64,000 nucleotides of DNA from Leptidea sinapis (Eukaryota; Arthropoda; Insecta; Lepidoptera; Pieridae), in contig NC_066287.1 of the NCBI RefSeq assembly GCF_905404315.1, positions 6,138,001 to 6,202,000 on the forward strand, written 5' to 3'. Of this stretch, positions 20,150-33,300 are shown piece after piece. The notes below the pieces were generated by a model. The model was not told where the DNA came from and searched no databases. It worked only from the letters and a program-made list of their open reading frames with translations. How positions within the stretch are numbered: the first letter of the stretch is position 1; every line of letters starts with the position of its first letter. The position numbers and the translations under genes were made by a program.

Positions 20150-21920
20150 TCTCTGTCGACGCCCCTCTCAGAACGTCCGACCATTGCCTGGTCAGGAGTG
20201 TAGTGCCTATCCGACGCCAATGTCGCAGACCACCAGCGACCCGCCGCGTTTGGCACTACAAGTCAGCAGATTGGCACAGGATGCGTTCCTTTTTGGCATC
20301 CTACCCTTGGGGCAAGGTTTGTTTCCCTTCGGATGATCCTAGTGCCTGCGCCGTTGCAGTAGCCGATGTGATACTGCAGGGCATGGATATTTTTATACAA
20401 AGCTCTGTAGCCCTGGTTTGATGCGTCAGTTAATGCAGCATCTGACTGCAAAAAACAGGCGTATCGAAATTGGGTTGCGGCGCTAGGCTCAATGGATCCG
20501 TACTGCAAAGTTTTGAAGAGTAAATATAACCGTGCCTCCAGATTTTTTTAGTGGCAAATCTCCTGTGCGCTCTTTTTGCCTCCAACTCGACTCTTGACGA
20601 CAACGGAAAAACACCGCCGACCATCCCGCGGTGTCAGAGCTCCATGCCTGAAGTACAGATCAGACGGAAAACTGTTCGGCGAGCTCTGTTTTCGTTGGAC
20701 GTCAGGAAGTCGAGCGGGCCGGATGGCATTTCTCCAATAGTGCTTAGAACGTGTGCCCCTGAGTTGACGCCGGTGCTGACGCGTTTATTCCGGCACTCTT
20801 ATTCAAAAGGCGTAGTCCCTGACTCATGGAAGTCAGCCCTTGTCCATCCGATCCAAAAAAAAGGAGACATTTCGGATCCGGCAAAATACAAGCCTATTAC
20901 TATTAACTCCCTACTCTCCAAAATCATGGAGAGCATAATTAACCACCAGCTCTTGGTATACCTTGAGGGTCACCAGTTGATCAACGACCGGCAGTACGGC
21001 TTTCGCCAATGTCGGTCGACTGGCGATCTTCTGGTATAACTAACACATAGATGGGCGGCGGCTATTGAAAGCAAGGGGAAGGCCTGGCCGTTGGCCTGGA
21101 TATAGCGAAGGCCTATGATCGTGTATGGCACAAGGCGCTTCTCTCAAAACTTCCATCGTTTGGGCTTCCCGAGAGCTTATGCAAGTGGACCTCCAGCTTC
21201 CTCACTGGGCGCAGCATACAGGTCATTGTCGACGGTTACTGCTCGAACCCCAAGCCCGTGAACGCAGGAGTGCCCCAAGGCTGTGGCTTGGCTTCGAAGA
21301 AGCTGGGCGTCATTAATAGAGCACAGCAATACTTCAAGCCGGACCACATTCTAGCGCTCTACAAAGCGCAGGTCCGGCCACACATGGAGTATTGCTGTCA
21401 TCTCTGGTCTGGCGCACCCCAGTATCAGCTCGATCCTATTGAACGCGTGCAACGCAGAGCAGCTCGAACGGTCGGGGACCTAGTGCTCTGTGAACAGCTG
21501 GATCACTTGGCGTTGCGTAGAGACGTCGCGCTTCATTGTGTGTCTTCTACCGCATTTATCACGGGGAGTGTTCCGAAGAAATGTTTGATCTGATTCCTGC
21601 CGCCGAATTCCACCTTCGCACGACACGCTACAAGTTAGGATATCATCCCCACTATCTGGGTGTGTGCCCTCCACAGTGCGGTTTTCAAGAAGCTTTCGTC
21701 CTCGTACTACAAAGCTGTGGAATGAGCTTCCTTGTGCGGTGTTTCCGGGACGATTCGACATGGATACCTTAAAAAAAAAACGCGTACACCGTCCTTAAAG
21801 GCCGGCAACGCTCTTGTGATTCCTCTGGTGTTGCAAGAGAATGTGGGCGGCGGTGATCACTTAACACCAGGTGGCCAGTACGCTCGTTTGTCCTCCTATT
21901 CCATAAAAATTGTTGATCAG
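20150..21920 (+). mobile_element. Degraded Jockey-like LINE, largest copy
   Basis: A non-LTR element with broken RT frames: 20551-21039 encodes the fingers/palm start (SSGPDGISPIVLRTCAPELT, YGFRQCRSTGDLLV). A frameshift follows at about 21040, and the palm continues (LDIAKAYDRVWHKALLSKLP, then NAGVPQGC near 21258). At about 21285 it jumps directly to the downstream LASKKLGVINRA block, so the YADD catalytic segment is deleted. The C-terminal part (RPHMEYCCHLWSGAPQYQLD, about 21375-21435) and the 3' end with an A-run follow. It is non-functional. Confidence 0.8.
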
Positions 21921-22565
21921 GTCAGGATAAGTAAAAAAAAAGCCAAAAGAAACTTATAAAACAAATTTAATAAGGTTTAGCGTCACTGTAGGCATCTTTT
22001 GGTTAATTTGTTTAACTCTCCGTCGAGACACTAACGATTAATGTAATATATTATATATGCCTTATGAACGTAAGCAGTTCGCGTTATTTGCGAAAAATAG
22101 GTTAAAAATTTTCATGAGTTTGTTATATTTTTATGTATTTTTGACAAAAAAATTATTTGAATAAAAAACATTTAACTTTCAAGGAATTATCAGTGCCAAG
22201 GAAAGAATCTGTACTTTTTCATTACAAAATTTTTAAACAGCAAATTTTGTCACAAAAGACTTAATTTTTGACACCAGTTTGAATCTAATACAAAAAGAAA
22301 CCATGTTTGGTCAATTCCCTTTAATTCATTTTTTTTATTCAAAATATATTCAAAATCACTTATTGAACTCAATTTGAATTTACTTGAAAATTGTTCGATT
22401 AAATCGCTCCATTTGAAACCATAAGAATTTCTTTGAAATGTTTACAACTGGCAAAAATATCGGAAAATTTAAAGTGGAACTTCCTCGAGGCTGTGCTGCG
22501 TCACATGATAATGCAGACAATTATAAAATGTGTATTACACGACCAAAAGCGATTGACCATTTAAA

Positions 22566-22939
22566 TCTATATATATAAAAATAAATTGCTGTTCGCTAAA
22601 ACTCGAGAACGGCTGGACCGATTTGGCTAATTTTGGTCTTGAATTATTTGTGAAAGTCCAGAGAAGGTTTAAAAGGTGAATAAATAGGTAAATGCTGCTA
22701 AATTAAATAAAAACAACAAATTTGTTTTTCCTTTGATGTGTCCATACATAATTTCTATGAGAGAATTTATTGACGCACGGTTTGACAGTTCTGCTGTGAA
22801 ACAATTTCATTACGACAGCTGCTGCAGGGTGCATATTTTACGAAATAATTCTTGATGTTATGAAATATTATTGACAAATTAATATATAAACATTATTTTA
22901 TTTATTATATACAGAACAACGTCGGTCGGGTCAACTAGT
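22566..22939 (+). mobile_element. Helitron-like non-autonomous element
   Basis: Starts TCTATATATATAAAAATAAA and ends GGGTCAACTAGT. The right half matches 300-502; the left half matches the element at 42407-42729, so families share and exchange segments. No ORF. Confidence 0.5.
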
Positions 22940-23254
22940 AAGATATAAAATTAATCAAAAACCACTTTCATATCCTTTGCTCACAAATGATTTATTTGAT
23001 GCACGAACTCTGTGAGGACAGAAATAGAACTAAATATTTATATAGAAGTGTTTAAATTTTTGCACTTATTAGTTAAAGAATTACTAGGCGTGGAATGCAA
23101 TAAATAACATAATTTAATTCTTATTACTTAACACTACGGCTAACAGTTCACTGTCCGCAATATTCTGAAACAATAAAACTTTATTATACAATGTGTTATT
23201 TTCAAAATGATATCGCTTACTTCTGGGATTAATAATTATACGAATTATATTTGC

Positions 23255-23395
23255 AATCAAAATTTATGAACGATGCGGGACTCGAAACCACGCTTCTTGG
23301 GTTCCGTCCGGGCGCTCCTACCAACTTACTCGAGCGGTTGGCTCAGTTGACAGAACGAGTCTGGCATCGTTCATAGATTTTGGTTACAAATAACT
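23255..23395. mobile_element. Compact foldback element with tRNA-like arms
   Basis: The left arm (about 23262-23330) reads, on the minus strand, TTGGTAGGAGCGC then the TTTCGAGTCC B-box then ATCGTTCATAAATTTT. The right arm (about 23333-23390) reads on the plus strand TTGGCTCAGTTG then CATCGTTCATAGATTTTGG. The arms are inverted copies of one tRNA-like unit, with the right arm lacking its B box. Confidence 0.55.
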
Positions 23396-24379
23396 TTATT
23401 ATACAAAAAGTATTTCGCAAAGTATAAATAAATAGTTATAGTGACATAAAAAATCGGCTGCATGTAAAATATTGCTTAGAATGTCCAATTTCTGCTGTGG
23501 TTAAAAAATATTTTTTAAATTGAATTATGAACAAATCGAAAAAATTTACGCTCGAATATTGATCAAAGATAATCAGAAAAAAATACTAAAAGATGTTAAT
23601 AATCAACGTATTTTATTCACGAAGTATTTTGACACTCAGCTGTCAATCACATTTTTTTTTAAATAAATATCTTATTGATGTTGGTCCCAAATTAGGTTCC
23701 GTAGTCATTTATTTTTTATAAATTAAAATAATACCATATGAAAAGTACTTGTTTTGGTTGGTAAGTTAGTAATAATTGTTATAATTATGCGTATAAGACA
23801 GTGCCTGAAAACGTGATCTGGAAAGGTGTCGAAACGTCGGGTTAACTAAAATAATAATAAAAATTGAACTTTTAAGCAAAAATACAATGTATAAACACAG
23901 TTACAATTACACGCGTTTTAATCATTTAAAATTGTTTCATTTAAAATTGTTTTATTTAAATATGTAACACTCGCGTTAAACAAAGAAAATACTATAATTA
24001 TGAAGATGAATACTTGAATGGTACATAATGAAACTGAGAAATAATTGGACGTAATTCTAGAAAAACGTTCCAAACCACAATCACGTCGAAATTGAGTTAA
24101 GAACACAAAACTGGTCACGTGATTCACATTAAGGGTCTGACAAGAAATTGTAGCCCTACTGGCACTCTTTAAATGACATCATGACTTAGTAGCCCAACCC
24201 ACATGTATGAAACACACTAATATTTATAACACTTTAAACACGAATCCCTTAAAATGTGATGTTTGTGGCTTGGAACGTTTTTCAGTAACTACGTCCAATT
24301 TTACTTTTAGAACAGTAGAAGACTCAACTGAGCAAGGTATGGAGTGACAATAATATTAGCAATAGAACTGAAATACTCC

Positions 24380-25275
24380 TTGTTTTCTTGTCTACCTCAT
24401 ACGGCGCAGAGACATGGTCTTTCAAGGCCGCAGATAGACAGAGAATAAACACTCTTGAAATGTGGTGTTGGTTTCGTATGCTCCGAATACCATGGACGGC
24501 ACTTCGCACAAACATCTGCATCTTAAAACAGCTTAAGATGGAGGATGCTCAGCATCTGTACATGGTCTGCTTACAGCGCATCGTGAGATACTTTGGCCTT
24601 TTGCACGCAGAGGAGCCGACAACCTTGAGCGTTTGATGGTGACGAGATTAATAAAACTCCGTAGTCCTAAACGGTGGTCGTATCAAATCTCCGAAAATCT
24701 GAAGATGGAGACAGCTCGTTGATCAATTGAATGTTGAATGAAAAACACACGATCCTCAGCAGTGAGGAAACGACTAAGATGACGAATAGTACCAGTAGGG
24801 GGCTCCTTTGCACCGGATGCCTATTTCTGCCGTGAAGCAGTAATGTAGCATTACTGTGTTTCGGTCTGAAGGGCGCCGTAGTTAGTGAGATTACTGGGCA
24901 AATGAGACTTGACATCTTATGTCACAAGGTGACGAGCTTAATTGTAGTACCGCTCAGAATTTTGGGATTTTCAAAAATCCTGCTTCCCATCAGCTGAACG
25001 TCCTGCTCGTCTCACCCCGTATCTTCATAAGAAAAAAGCGTCGCACATAGTATATTTAGATACTTTGACCATGTTGCACGCGGAGGAGCCCACAACCTTG
25101 AGCGTTTGATGGTAACGATAGTCCTAAACGGTGGTCGTATCAAATCTTAAAAAATCTGAAGATTCCTATATGCGGCGTTTTCCACCAGGCGAAGGAACGA
25201 AACCGATGGAGACAGCTCGTTGACACGATCCTCAGCAGTGAGGAAACGACTAAGAAGAAGAATACTACCAGTAGT
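24380..25275 (+). pseudogene. Two RTE-like LINE C-terminal copies split by a SINE-like repeat
   Basis: 24388-24636 encodes SYGAETWSFKAADRQRINTL and LEMWCWFRMLRIPWTALRTN, the C-terminal end of an RTE-class endonuclease/RT polyprotein. The following ggaggagcc...cctgagcgtttgatgg type block to 24780 occurs again, diverged, at 25065-25275. A 'gcggcac' SINE-like copy (24795-25035, plus) sits between the two. All frames are broken. Confidence 0.65.
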
Positions 25276-25384
25276 TTTACTGGCGACCAATGTAGTACCG
25301 TCTAGAAGATTGTTGCATCACTTTACATATTATATTGTAATAGAAATGATTTGTAAAACAATGAAAATGTCAATCTTGATTTAA

Positions 25385-25527
25385 AAGAGTGGCAATGAGT
25401 TTCTTGCTACTCCTTCTCATTAGCTCAACCCTTTACGAAGTGGCAGTAGATTCAATAAGATTTTTTTTTGACATTCATTAGTGTCATTTCCGTGACCCAC
25501 ATGAATAAAGTGATTTTGAATTTAGAA
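25385..25527 (+). mobile_element. LINE 3' end next to the nicastrin stop codon
   Basis: A truncated 3' end (ggcaatgagtttcttgct, then cattagtgtcatttccgtga, then gaataaagtgattttgaatt) like those at 37500-37625 and 56690-57060. It stops about 10 bp from the nicastrin stop at 25537-25539, and it is in the opposite orientation to that gene. Confidence 0.55.
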
Positions 25528-25536
25528 GAGCATATC

Positions 25537-28500
25537 TTACCCTGACGCTCCGTCACTGGTGACCGCAGAGCTTGCCGGCAGACTGAACACCAGAGGCGCG
25601 TAGTTCTGCAGCCAATAGGTGGTGACGGCCGCTAGGACGGTCGCAAACACGCCCGTAATGGCCGCCAACCTGGCGCCCGCGCCGCTCGAACTCACAAACA
25701 CTCGCACCCACATCGTCTGCCACACAGACTCCGTCCACGTTGAATATTCACCGGATGTGAAGTTGTAATCTGCAATATTGACATTTTTCACACACATAAT
25801 ATTGATATATATATTGACACAATTATCCTGCCCAAAACTAGGCATAGCCTGTACTGTACTATGGGTACAAGACAACGATACATATAATATAAAATAGTAA
25901 TACTTAAACATCCATAAATACATATAAACATCCATTGACTCGGAAACAAATATTCATATTCATCATATAAATGATTACCTACCGGGATTCGAACCCGGGA
26001 CCTCAAGCTCATTAGGCAGGGCCACTAACCACTGGGCTAAAGGCGTTTATATATTATGTTGTTAATGACGATAACATAATATCTATATATATTTCTATGG
26101 GCTGGAAATATTTCGCAGTTGTTGTAAGTGTCATGTTCGCAGGTAGACTGCTCAGACGGTTCACTCATAGGCAACAATTCTTCTTAATTTCGTAGTTGAA
26201 AATTTTCTCGGGTCTTGTTGTAAAAAAACATATACATCGTCTCACTAAAGACTTACTAACTCGACTTATACGAGTAGTAGGCATAATAAGTTTATGTTTG
26301 TTCCTGTTGTTAACATTATGGTTATGACGGTTTCTAGAAAATTATTGACTTATGTGCTTATATACAAACATAGCATTATCAAGAATATATTGAGATGCAA
26401 CAGTTAAAATGGCCGAAGTCCATATTAAAAAATGTCCATAACATAAGTATTTTAAAACAACATACTTTATCTTATATCTTTAAACAAGCAATTCTTGTAT
26501 ATATATAATCTGAATCTCGGAAACGGCTCCAACGATTTTCATAAAATTTAGTATGCAGGGGATTTCGGGGGTGATAAATCGATCTAGCTAGGTTTGAATT
26601 TAAAAAAAATGGTTTTATCCATGTTTGAATGAGAAACAGCTACAATAACATTAGAATACAAAGGTAAATTTCGCCACTATATACAAGACTATTATAGCTC
26701 AGATGGGACATTGGGTGATCCGGAAAGCAGATCACCCCGGTTCGATTCCAGAAGTCCTATTATTTTTTTTTGTTCAAGTTTTGTACATTCTTAAAAATCC
26801 GAGCAAGGCTCGGTTGTCCGGATATTTTCCTTAATTCGTAAACTCAAATCTTATCTAATATCTAAAAAAATCTATAAATCAAACATCTTGTGGGAATTTC
26901 ATGAATTTTAATATATTCCATTTAGATGATTATATTGATGTTTCATATGTACTAAGATTCAGACTTTACAAAAATTCAGATTGTACTTTGTGTACAAGAC
27001 AATGATATATTTAATACAATATACTCACTTAAACATACATAAATACTCCATCCATGACTCGGAATCAAACATTCATATTCATCATAATATACACAGAGAT
27101 ATACTGTGAGAAAGACTAGCATAATTAAAGATATATAATTGAAATAAAATATTAAAAAGTAATAATAATTAATACCTGTTTTAACAAACGCTGGACTGAC
27201 AGCTTGACTAAAGTTCATTGTTGTCTGTATACAAACGCCTTTGTGGTCCCATCCTTTTAAATAGTATTGTGAATAGTTCTGCAAACATATTGAAACTTAT
27301 CACGCTAAAATAATTAAATACAGTATCTTACTTTTTATTTTTTGTGAACAGTTTGCAGTTAGCATGTTTTGAGGCATAATTCATGCGACAATCCAAAGAT
27401 CGAAGTGATCGGATACATGAAAACGTTATTGTACATACGCGCCATCTTTGTGACGTCATAGTGATGGCAGATACTTAAGAAATTTTCTAGTTAATCGTTA
27501 GCCGGGAGTTTTCTAGTTAATATAGTGGTAGGCTAAAAGCACAACCCTTACGGTTGTACACACGAGAACCCCTTGCCACTGTTCACATGGTACCGTCCTC
27601 CACTAATAACACTGCACCGAAACAAAAGAACACTGAAAATGCCGTACTAAGCTTCAAGTATTGGCCTGTTATTCGCGACGTGCAGAGTGCGTGTTTCCAC
27701 GCAAACGGCCCTGGGATCAAGTCCTTCTTGAAAGTATACTTTTTAGTCGACTATTCTGGCCCCGTGCCTTTGCTCAACTTGAATTTGAGTCAAATAAATG
27801 TAGATATGAATTCGAAGAGACTGTTTTTTTATCACTGTGTTTTGGTCTCAATTGCACCCTAGCTAGTGAAATTACTGGGCAAATGACATTAAACATCTTA
27901 AATCTGGCGCACCCCAGTATCAGCTCGATCCATTTGATCGCGTGCAACGCAGAGCAGCTCGAATTGTCGGGGACCTAGCGCTCTGTGAACGGCTGGATCA
28001 TTTGGCGTTGCGTAGAGACGTCGCTTCATTGTGTGTCTTCTACCGCATTTATCACGGGGAGTGTTTCGAAGAGCTGTTCAACCTGATTCCTGCCGCCGAA
28101 TTTCACCTTCGTACGACACGCCACAAGTTACGATATCATCCCCACCATCTGGATGTGTGGCGGTCCTCCACTGTGCGGTTTTCAAGGAGCTTTCTTCCTC
28201 GCACTACGAAGCAGTGGAATGAGCTTCCTTGTGCGGTGTTTCCGGGACGATACGACATGGGTACCTTCAAGAAAAGCGCGTACACCTTCCTTAAAGGCCG
28301 GCAACGCTCCTGTGATTCCTCTGGTGTTGCAAGAGAGTGTGGGCGGCGGTGATCACTTAACACCAGGTGACCCGTACGCTCGTTTGTTCTTCTATTCCAT
28401 AAAAAAAAAGTCTCAAGGTGACACAGAAGAGAAGCACACTTGTAGTGCCGTTCACAATTTTTGGGTTTTTCAAGAATCCTGTTGTGTTGTAACGGGCAGT

Positions 28501-30339
28501 GCGTATGAATTATCATGAGCTGAACGTCCTGCTCGTCTTGTTCCTTATTGTTCATAAAAAAAAAATTTAAAGAATGTACCGTATCGTTCAGCGCGTTGCA
28601 CGCCTCGCTGCTGATGTTCCGGTGTGTGCCCGTTAGCAGCGCCAGCAGGTGTCCGGCGTAGAGGGCGGGCCGGGTCGCCCACGTGGACACGCCCACATAC
28701 AGCGGCGCCGCCTTCTCCACCGAAGACTCCTCGCCGTTGCTGGCGTAGTCCGCCGCTATGAGCAGCCGGCACGACTGGCTTTGAAGGAAACAATGGAGCA
28801 ATTCGTCCACCTGCGATTACAGTACATTGAATAAACAAAAATTTAATCATTTACATTTAATAATTCTTGCAAGCCGAATTAAAACCACTTCGGTTTTAAT
28901 TTATATGTTACTGCAGATTAAACTGTAAACTGTTTAGATTTTTAAGAGCGACATCTCAAGTAAATTCCGTAATATGCAATTATTGGAGTTAAACAACTGT
29001 AAGTCCAGAGGATCTAGTCCGCACACCTAAGAGTTGAATAAGGCATACCAAAATGTCTGTTGATGCGTCACTCGGACGGTTGACTCAGTTGGTAATAGCG
29101 CTCGGACAGAACCCGAGAGACGTGATTTCAAGTCCCGCATCGTCCATGAATATCAGAACAATTTATGTTTGTATAAAATAAAATGATGATTGATTACCAG
29201 GTGAGCAGAAGTCTCCAGCGAGCCGTTGTATGCGACACCCGTGACCTGTTCGTACAATGTCTGCGCTAGCACGGTCGCCACCTTCGCTATTTTCACTTGC
29301 GCTTCGTTCTCAGTCATGTTTCCATCAGCTATCAACTCTTCTGTAGTCCTAACTGTAATTAATACAATCTGTCAATCATCGCAGAAGATTTCGGAAGTTG
29401 TTGTAAGAGCGGGTTCACATGATTCGATTTGCGTTCGTCAGAATCTGAACCATTGAGATATGAAGTATACTATACTTATATACATAATCATAACAATGAG
29501 TACTATACTGGCAAATACAAAATCGACACAAACTTATTGAAATCATTTTATTTCTTTACTACTAATAAAAAATGTAATGCATCTTAAGAGATGGACAATA
29601 TTCTCTGTTTTCATGACGACCTTGTGCGAACTTCTCCATAATAATGCAAGTTTTAGGAGGTAGCTTTGGGTTGATTCCCTTGTAGTAATTTATTTTCTCA
29701 AAATTAATTCCTAAAGAATTATTTTTCATGTTAATTAAATCACCACCATATTAATTCCTTTACATTACATGATTACTGATATAATAATAATAATAAATAT
29801 AATAGTGTATATGTTTGCATTTAAATAAATGAAGTGTGGTTACATGACCACCGCTCAGTGCACGGCTCTTTCGTTAGTTGAGCGCAAGCGCCAACAGGTG
29901 TGTGTGTCAGCCATCCTTCTTCCCACTTCTGCGGCCCGCGATTAGCATCTAATTCTAATAATGACCGTTGGGTGCAAATTTGTGCACACTGAGCAGTGCC
30001 CTTCTGCCATAAATTTTATTACAAGAATTAACAAAGAGTATTCAGTTGATGTAGTTATCTAGTGACTTGTGTTTTTAAATTTTTAACTTCACGCTCAGAA
30101 AATTGAAAATTTTATAAAATTCGGGATGTTATTGGTTTTACTAGGTATTAGTATCTAGTAGTATAAGAAATGACATCAAAAAGAATTCTAAAGGAATCAA
30201 TTTTGAGAAAATAAATGCCTTTTATGCCTTTTACTTAGTTTTTAACGTTAACGTTTTAAGGTCCTAGAAAGCTTTCCTGACTATTCCCGCGTTGGTGTCC
30301 GCACGTCTGTATGTATTTGTGTGTGTGTATGTGTGTGTA

Positions 30340-30372
<33 letters not shown>

Positions 30373-33300
30373 AAATCTCTTATAAATTTTGAAGGGCTCA
30401 ACCGATTTCGTCACGGTTGGCACCATTCGAATTCATTCATTCGGGCTTAACCAAACTTAGATTTTGAATACAATTCGGACCGGTAGATTTTATGAAATTT
30501 AAAAAAACTATGTACAATTTTTTTGTGGTGTTTTTTTTGAAATAACTTATAAACGGCTTTACCGATCGATTCCAAAAAATCAACATAAGTTAACGTAAAA
30601 AAGCTACGTTGATCGCTACTAAGCTGGTCAAAATCGGTTGGTTCGTTCGTGAGTTATCTTTGACGAATGAAAACCGAAAAAAGTGTTTTTCGGAATTAGT
30701 TTGAAATTCAGTGTTCAATCAATTGAAACTCAAAGATTCTTTTTAAGGCTTCAAAAAACTGCGGATGCTGCAAAACGCAAGAAAATCCGTTCATTCATTA
30801 ACTAAAATGTTATTGCCGTTTGAAAATTCAAAAAAGAGGGTTTTACTAAACTTTTATCAGATATGATCTATTCAAAATATGTACTCTGATTTTTAATTTC
30901 TGATCAAATATATGATCTGAGTTTTTTTTTATAAAGACCTCAAAAACAATTAACAGCTAACTCTTTGAGCTCGAATGGCTCAAAATAACACAATTATTAT
31001 TTATACTATATTATAAACGGTAATTGAATGCCAGACGTGATGTGCGAAATTTTTCACCTCTATGTAATTTGTCAAACAGTTTAACACTATACTTACACAC
31101 TCCATCACTGCCGATGCTGATGTTATGATAATTGTACACAATATTGTGAAAATCATCAAGGGCCGACTCGTAGTACATGTTGGTGAACGTCTGCTTGTGA
31201 TCGGTCAACAGTACTTCGGGAAGCAGCCCGCTCTGAGTGGCATTTGTGAGGATCCGACGGAAGGAATGAAGCGAGGACGGTGGCAGATTTGTAGTTAGCT
31301 CCGGTTCTAGGTACGTCATGTTTCTTTTACCGAATAACTGATCCATTTTAGCTAGGAATACAGTGACCTGTTAAAGAAATTGCTTGTAAACTACATCAAG
31401 TCAACAAGTATTACATTTTAGTACGGCGGTATAAAAATATATAAACAACTACAAATGTATTAAGTTACTTTAACTTTGAACAAGAAGCACAGTTTCTGAT
31501 AACAGGATGATCCTGCAGTCACAAGCAGCGCATGGACCAGCCATCGCCTCCCTCGACCATATTTAGGGGAAGTCTAGCCCCACGATTCTTTATTTCTCAA
31601 GTTTGAAAAAAAACTGATACCGATACTTAAATCTCACCTTTCTACATAGCCGGACCTATAGTTGGTACAATTAATCTTAAGTGACTGGATCAAAAGCCTA
31701 GTATAATTTTCATTGAGGCCGTATCGTGCTATGAAAACGTAGATGCCGCTTCGCAGTATTTTCTGATTTGTCTTCAATTATTAAAAAAAAAACTGAGTGC
31801 AGCAGTGGCGTTGTCCCTAGTAAAAAGCAGACTAAGGTCTCCTGTTTTCTCTGGTGGATATTTGTTTTTAGGGCAGACGAGCCCAGAGTTCACCTAACGC
31901 CAAGTGATGACCGCCACCCATTCTCTTTTACAGCACCAGAACAAACACAAGAGCCATGTCGTATCATCTTGGAAACATTCACAAGTAGGTTTATTTCATA
32001 CTAATGGTTATACATTGGAGAAAGTTGGTTCTAACCCACTTTGAAACATTCTAACTTATAGTCAATGTTTACAAAAAATCTTGACAAACCTCTGAAGGCA
32101 ATTCGCTGTACGGTGCAAAAGCGTGCAGGGGCCAGGATGTGTTGTCCTTGAACAGTTGCAGGGAACCCCCGAGCTGTCCGATCTCTATGTGCAGCTTAAT
32201 GTCAGCTGGTGAGAGCGGACTGACAGCTGGCCACGCCCCTCGACTCAGATCGTACGCGACGCGCTGCGACCCGATGTAGTCGAATGATTCACCGTTGAAT
32301 AGTGTCCAAAGCACATTACGATCTGTAATTCATATTGCCTTAATAATTTATTTGTCCTTGTTATTTTTATTATGACAATAAGGGACGATTCTTGAAAAAA
32401 CCCAAAAAATCTGAGCAGCACTACAATTGCGCTCGTTACTTCGAGACATAAGATGTTAAGTATCATTTGCCCAGTAATTTCACTAGCTACGGTGACTTTC
32501 AGACCGAAACACAATAATGCTTACACATTACTGCTTCACGCCAGAAACTCTCTACTCTAACCCCTCATTTTACATAATATCAAAGAATATGTAATAGTAC
32601 AAGTACAAATGTCTCAGTCCGCAAAATCAATTAAAGAAATGGGGACCCTTGCGGCCATACAATAAGGTTTAATTCAGATCGCACAGTGCTATTGACCTAC
32701 AACTTCAACTAGAAGTTGCCTCTCTTTCTAACGCGTGACTCTTACCTCTTCTGACGACATTAGGGTTGTCTTCTTATCTAAAACTGTACCTACCTAATAT
32801 AAGGTCATCTTATAAAAATAGCTCTGTTTTTTCTATAATATAAATAGGTCTGAAATCGTAGTTTTAAATCAATATTCTTTCGTTGACAAGCCTACATTAG
32901 TAGCAGATAGTAATGTGTGCGTTTTAAGACCACGACATAGTCAAACCAACTTAGTATAGGAAATAAATTGGTTGCAATCATAGATGATAATTTCATTATA
33001 ATAACAATCACTTTAAATTAAATTGTTTCACTCGATTGTTTCAATGACACTGAATATGCTTCACATTATTTATGTTTCTCCACTTTTAAAAATTTGTCGG
33101 ACCGGTGAAGTAGGTGACAAATGTAGCTTGCGCGTGCGTCACTGTTCGCTTGTGAGTCCTTACTGGACAGCCTTTCTGTAGAGGCCGCCGTACGTACTTA
33201 CGATTTCGATACCTACGCAGTGAGACAGGCCTGATAATATGAACAAATCTAATTAATTAACTCTTTATATTCGTTTCTCACCGTAGAGTTTTGCATCTGT

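Noticed and set aside
20551..21593. Long frames that could look like host genes
   Set aside because: They encode fragments of one non-LTR reverse transcriptase with frameshifts and a deletion of the catalytic region.
25976..26045. A tRNA-like sequence with good A and B boxes on the minus strand
   Set aside because: It runs on into a SINE body and tail, with a second partial copy nearby at 26990-27090; acceptor-stem pairing is absent, so it is a SINE head.
27942..28352. A 136-codon open frame inside a nicastrin intron
   Set aside because: It is the LINE C-terminal part, repeated at 21430-21760, 34610-34863 and 36300-36560; not a nested gene.
28136..28810. A 224-codon minus-strand frame taken as a single gene
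   Set aside because: Only 28580-28810 is coding (nicastrin exon 12); the rest is intron and antisense LINE.
30317..30373. TG-rich run as a possible regulatory Z-DNA element
   Set aside because: A plain microsatellite in an intron, with no other supporting signal.
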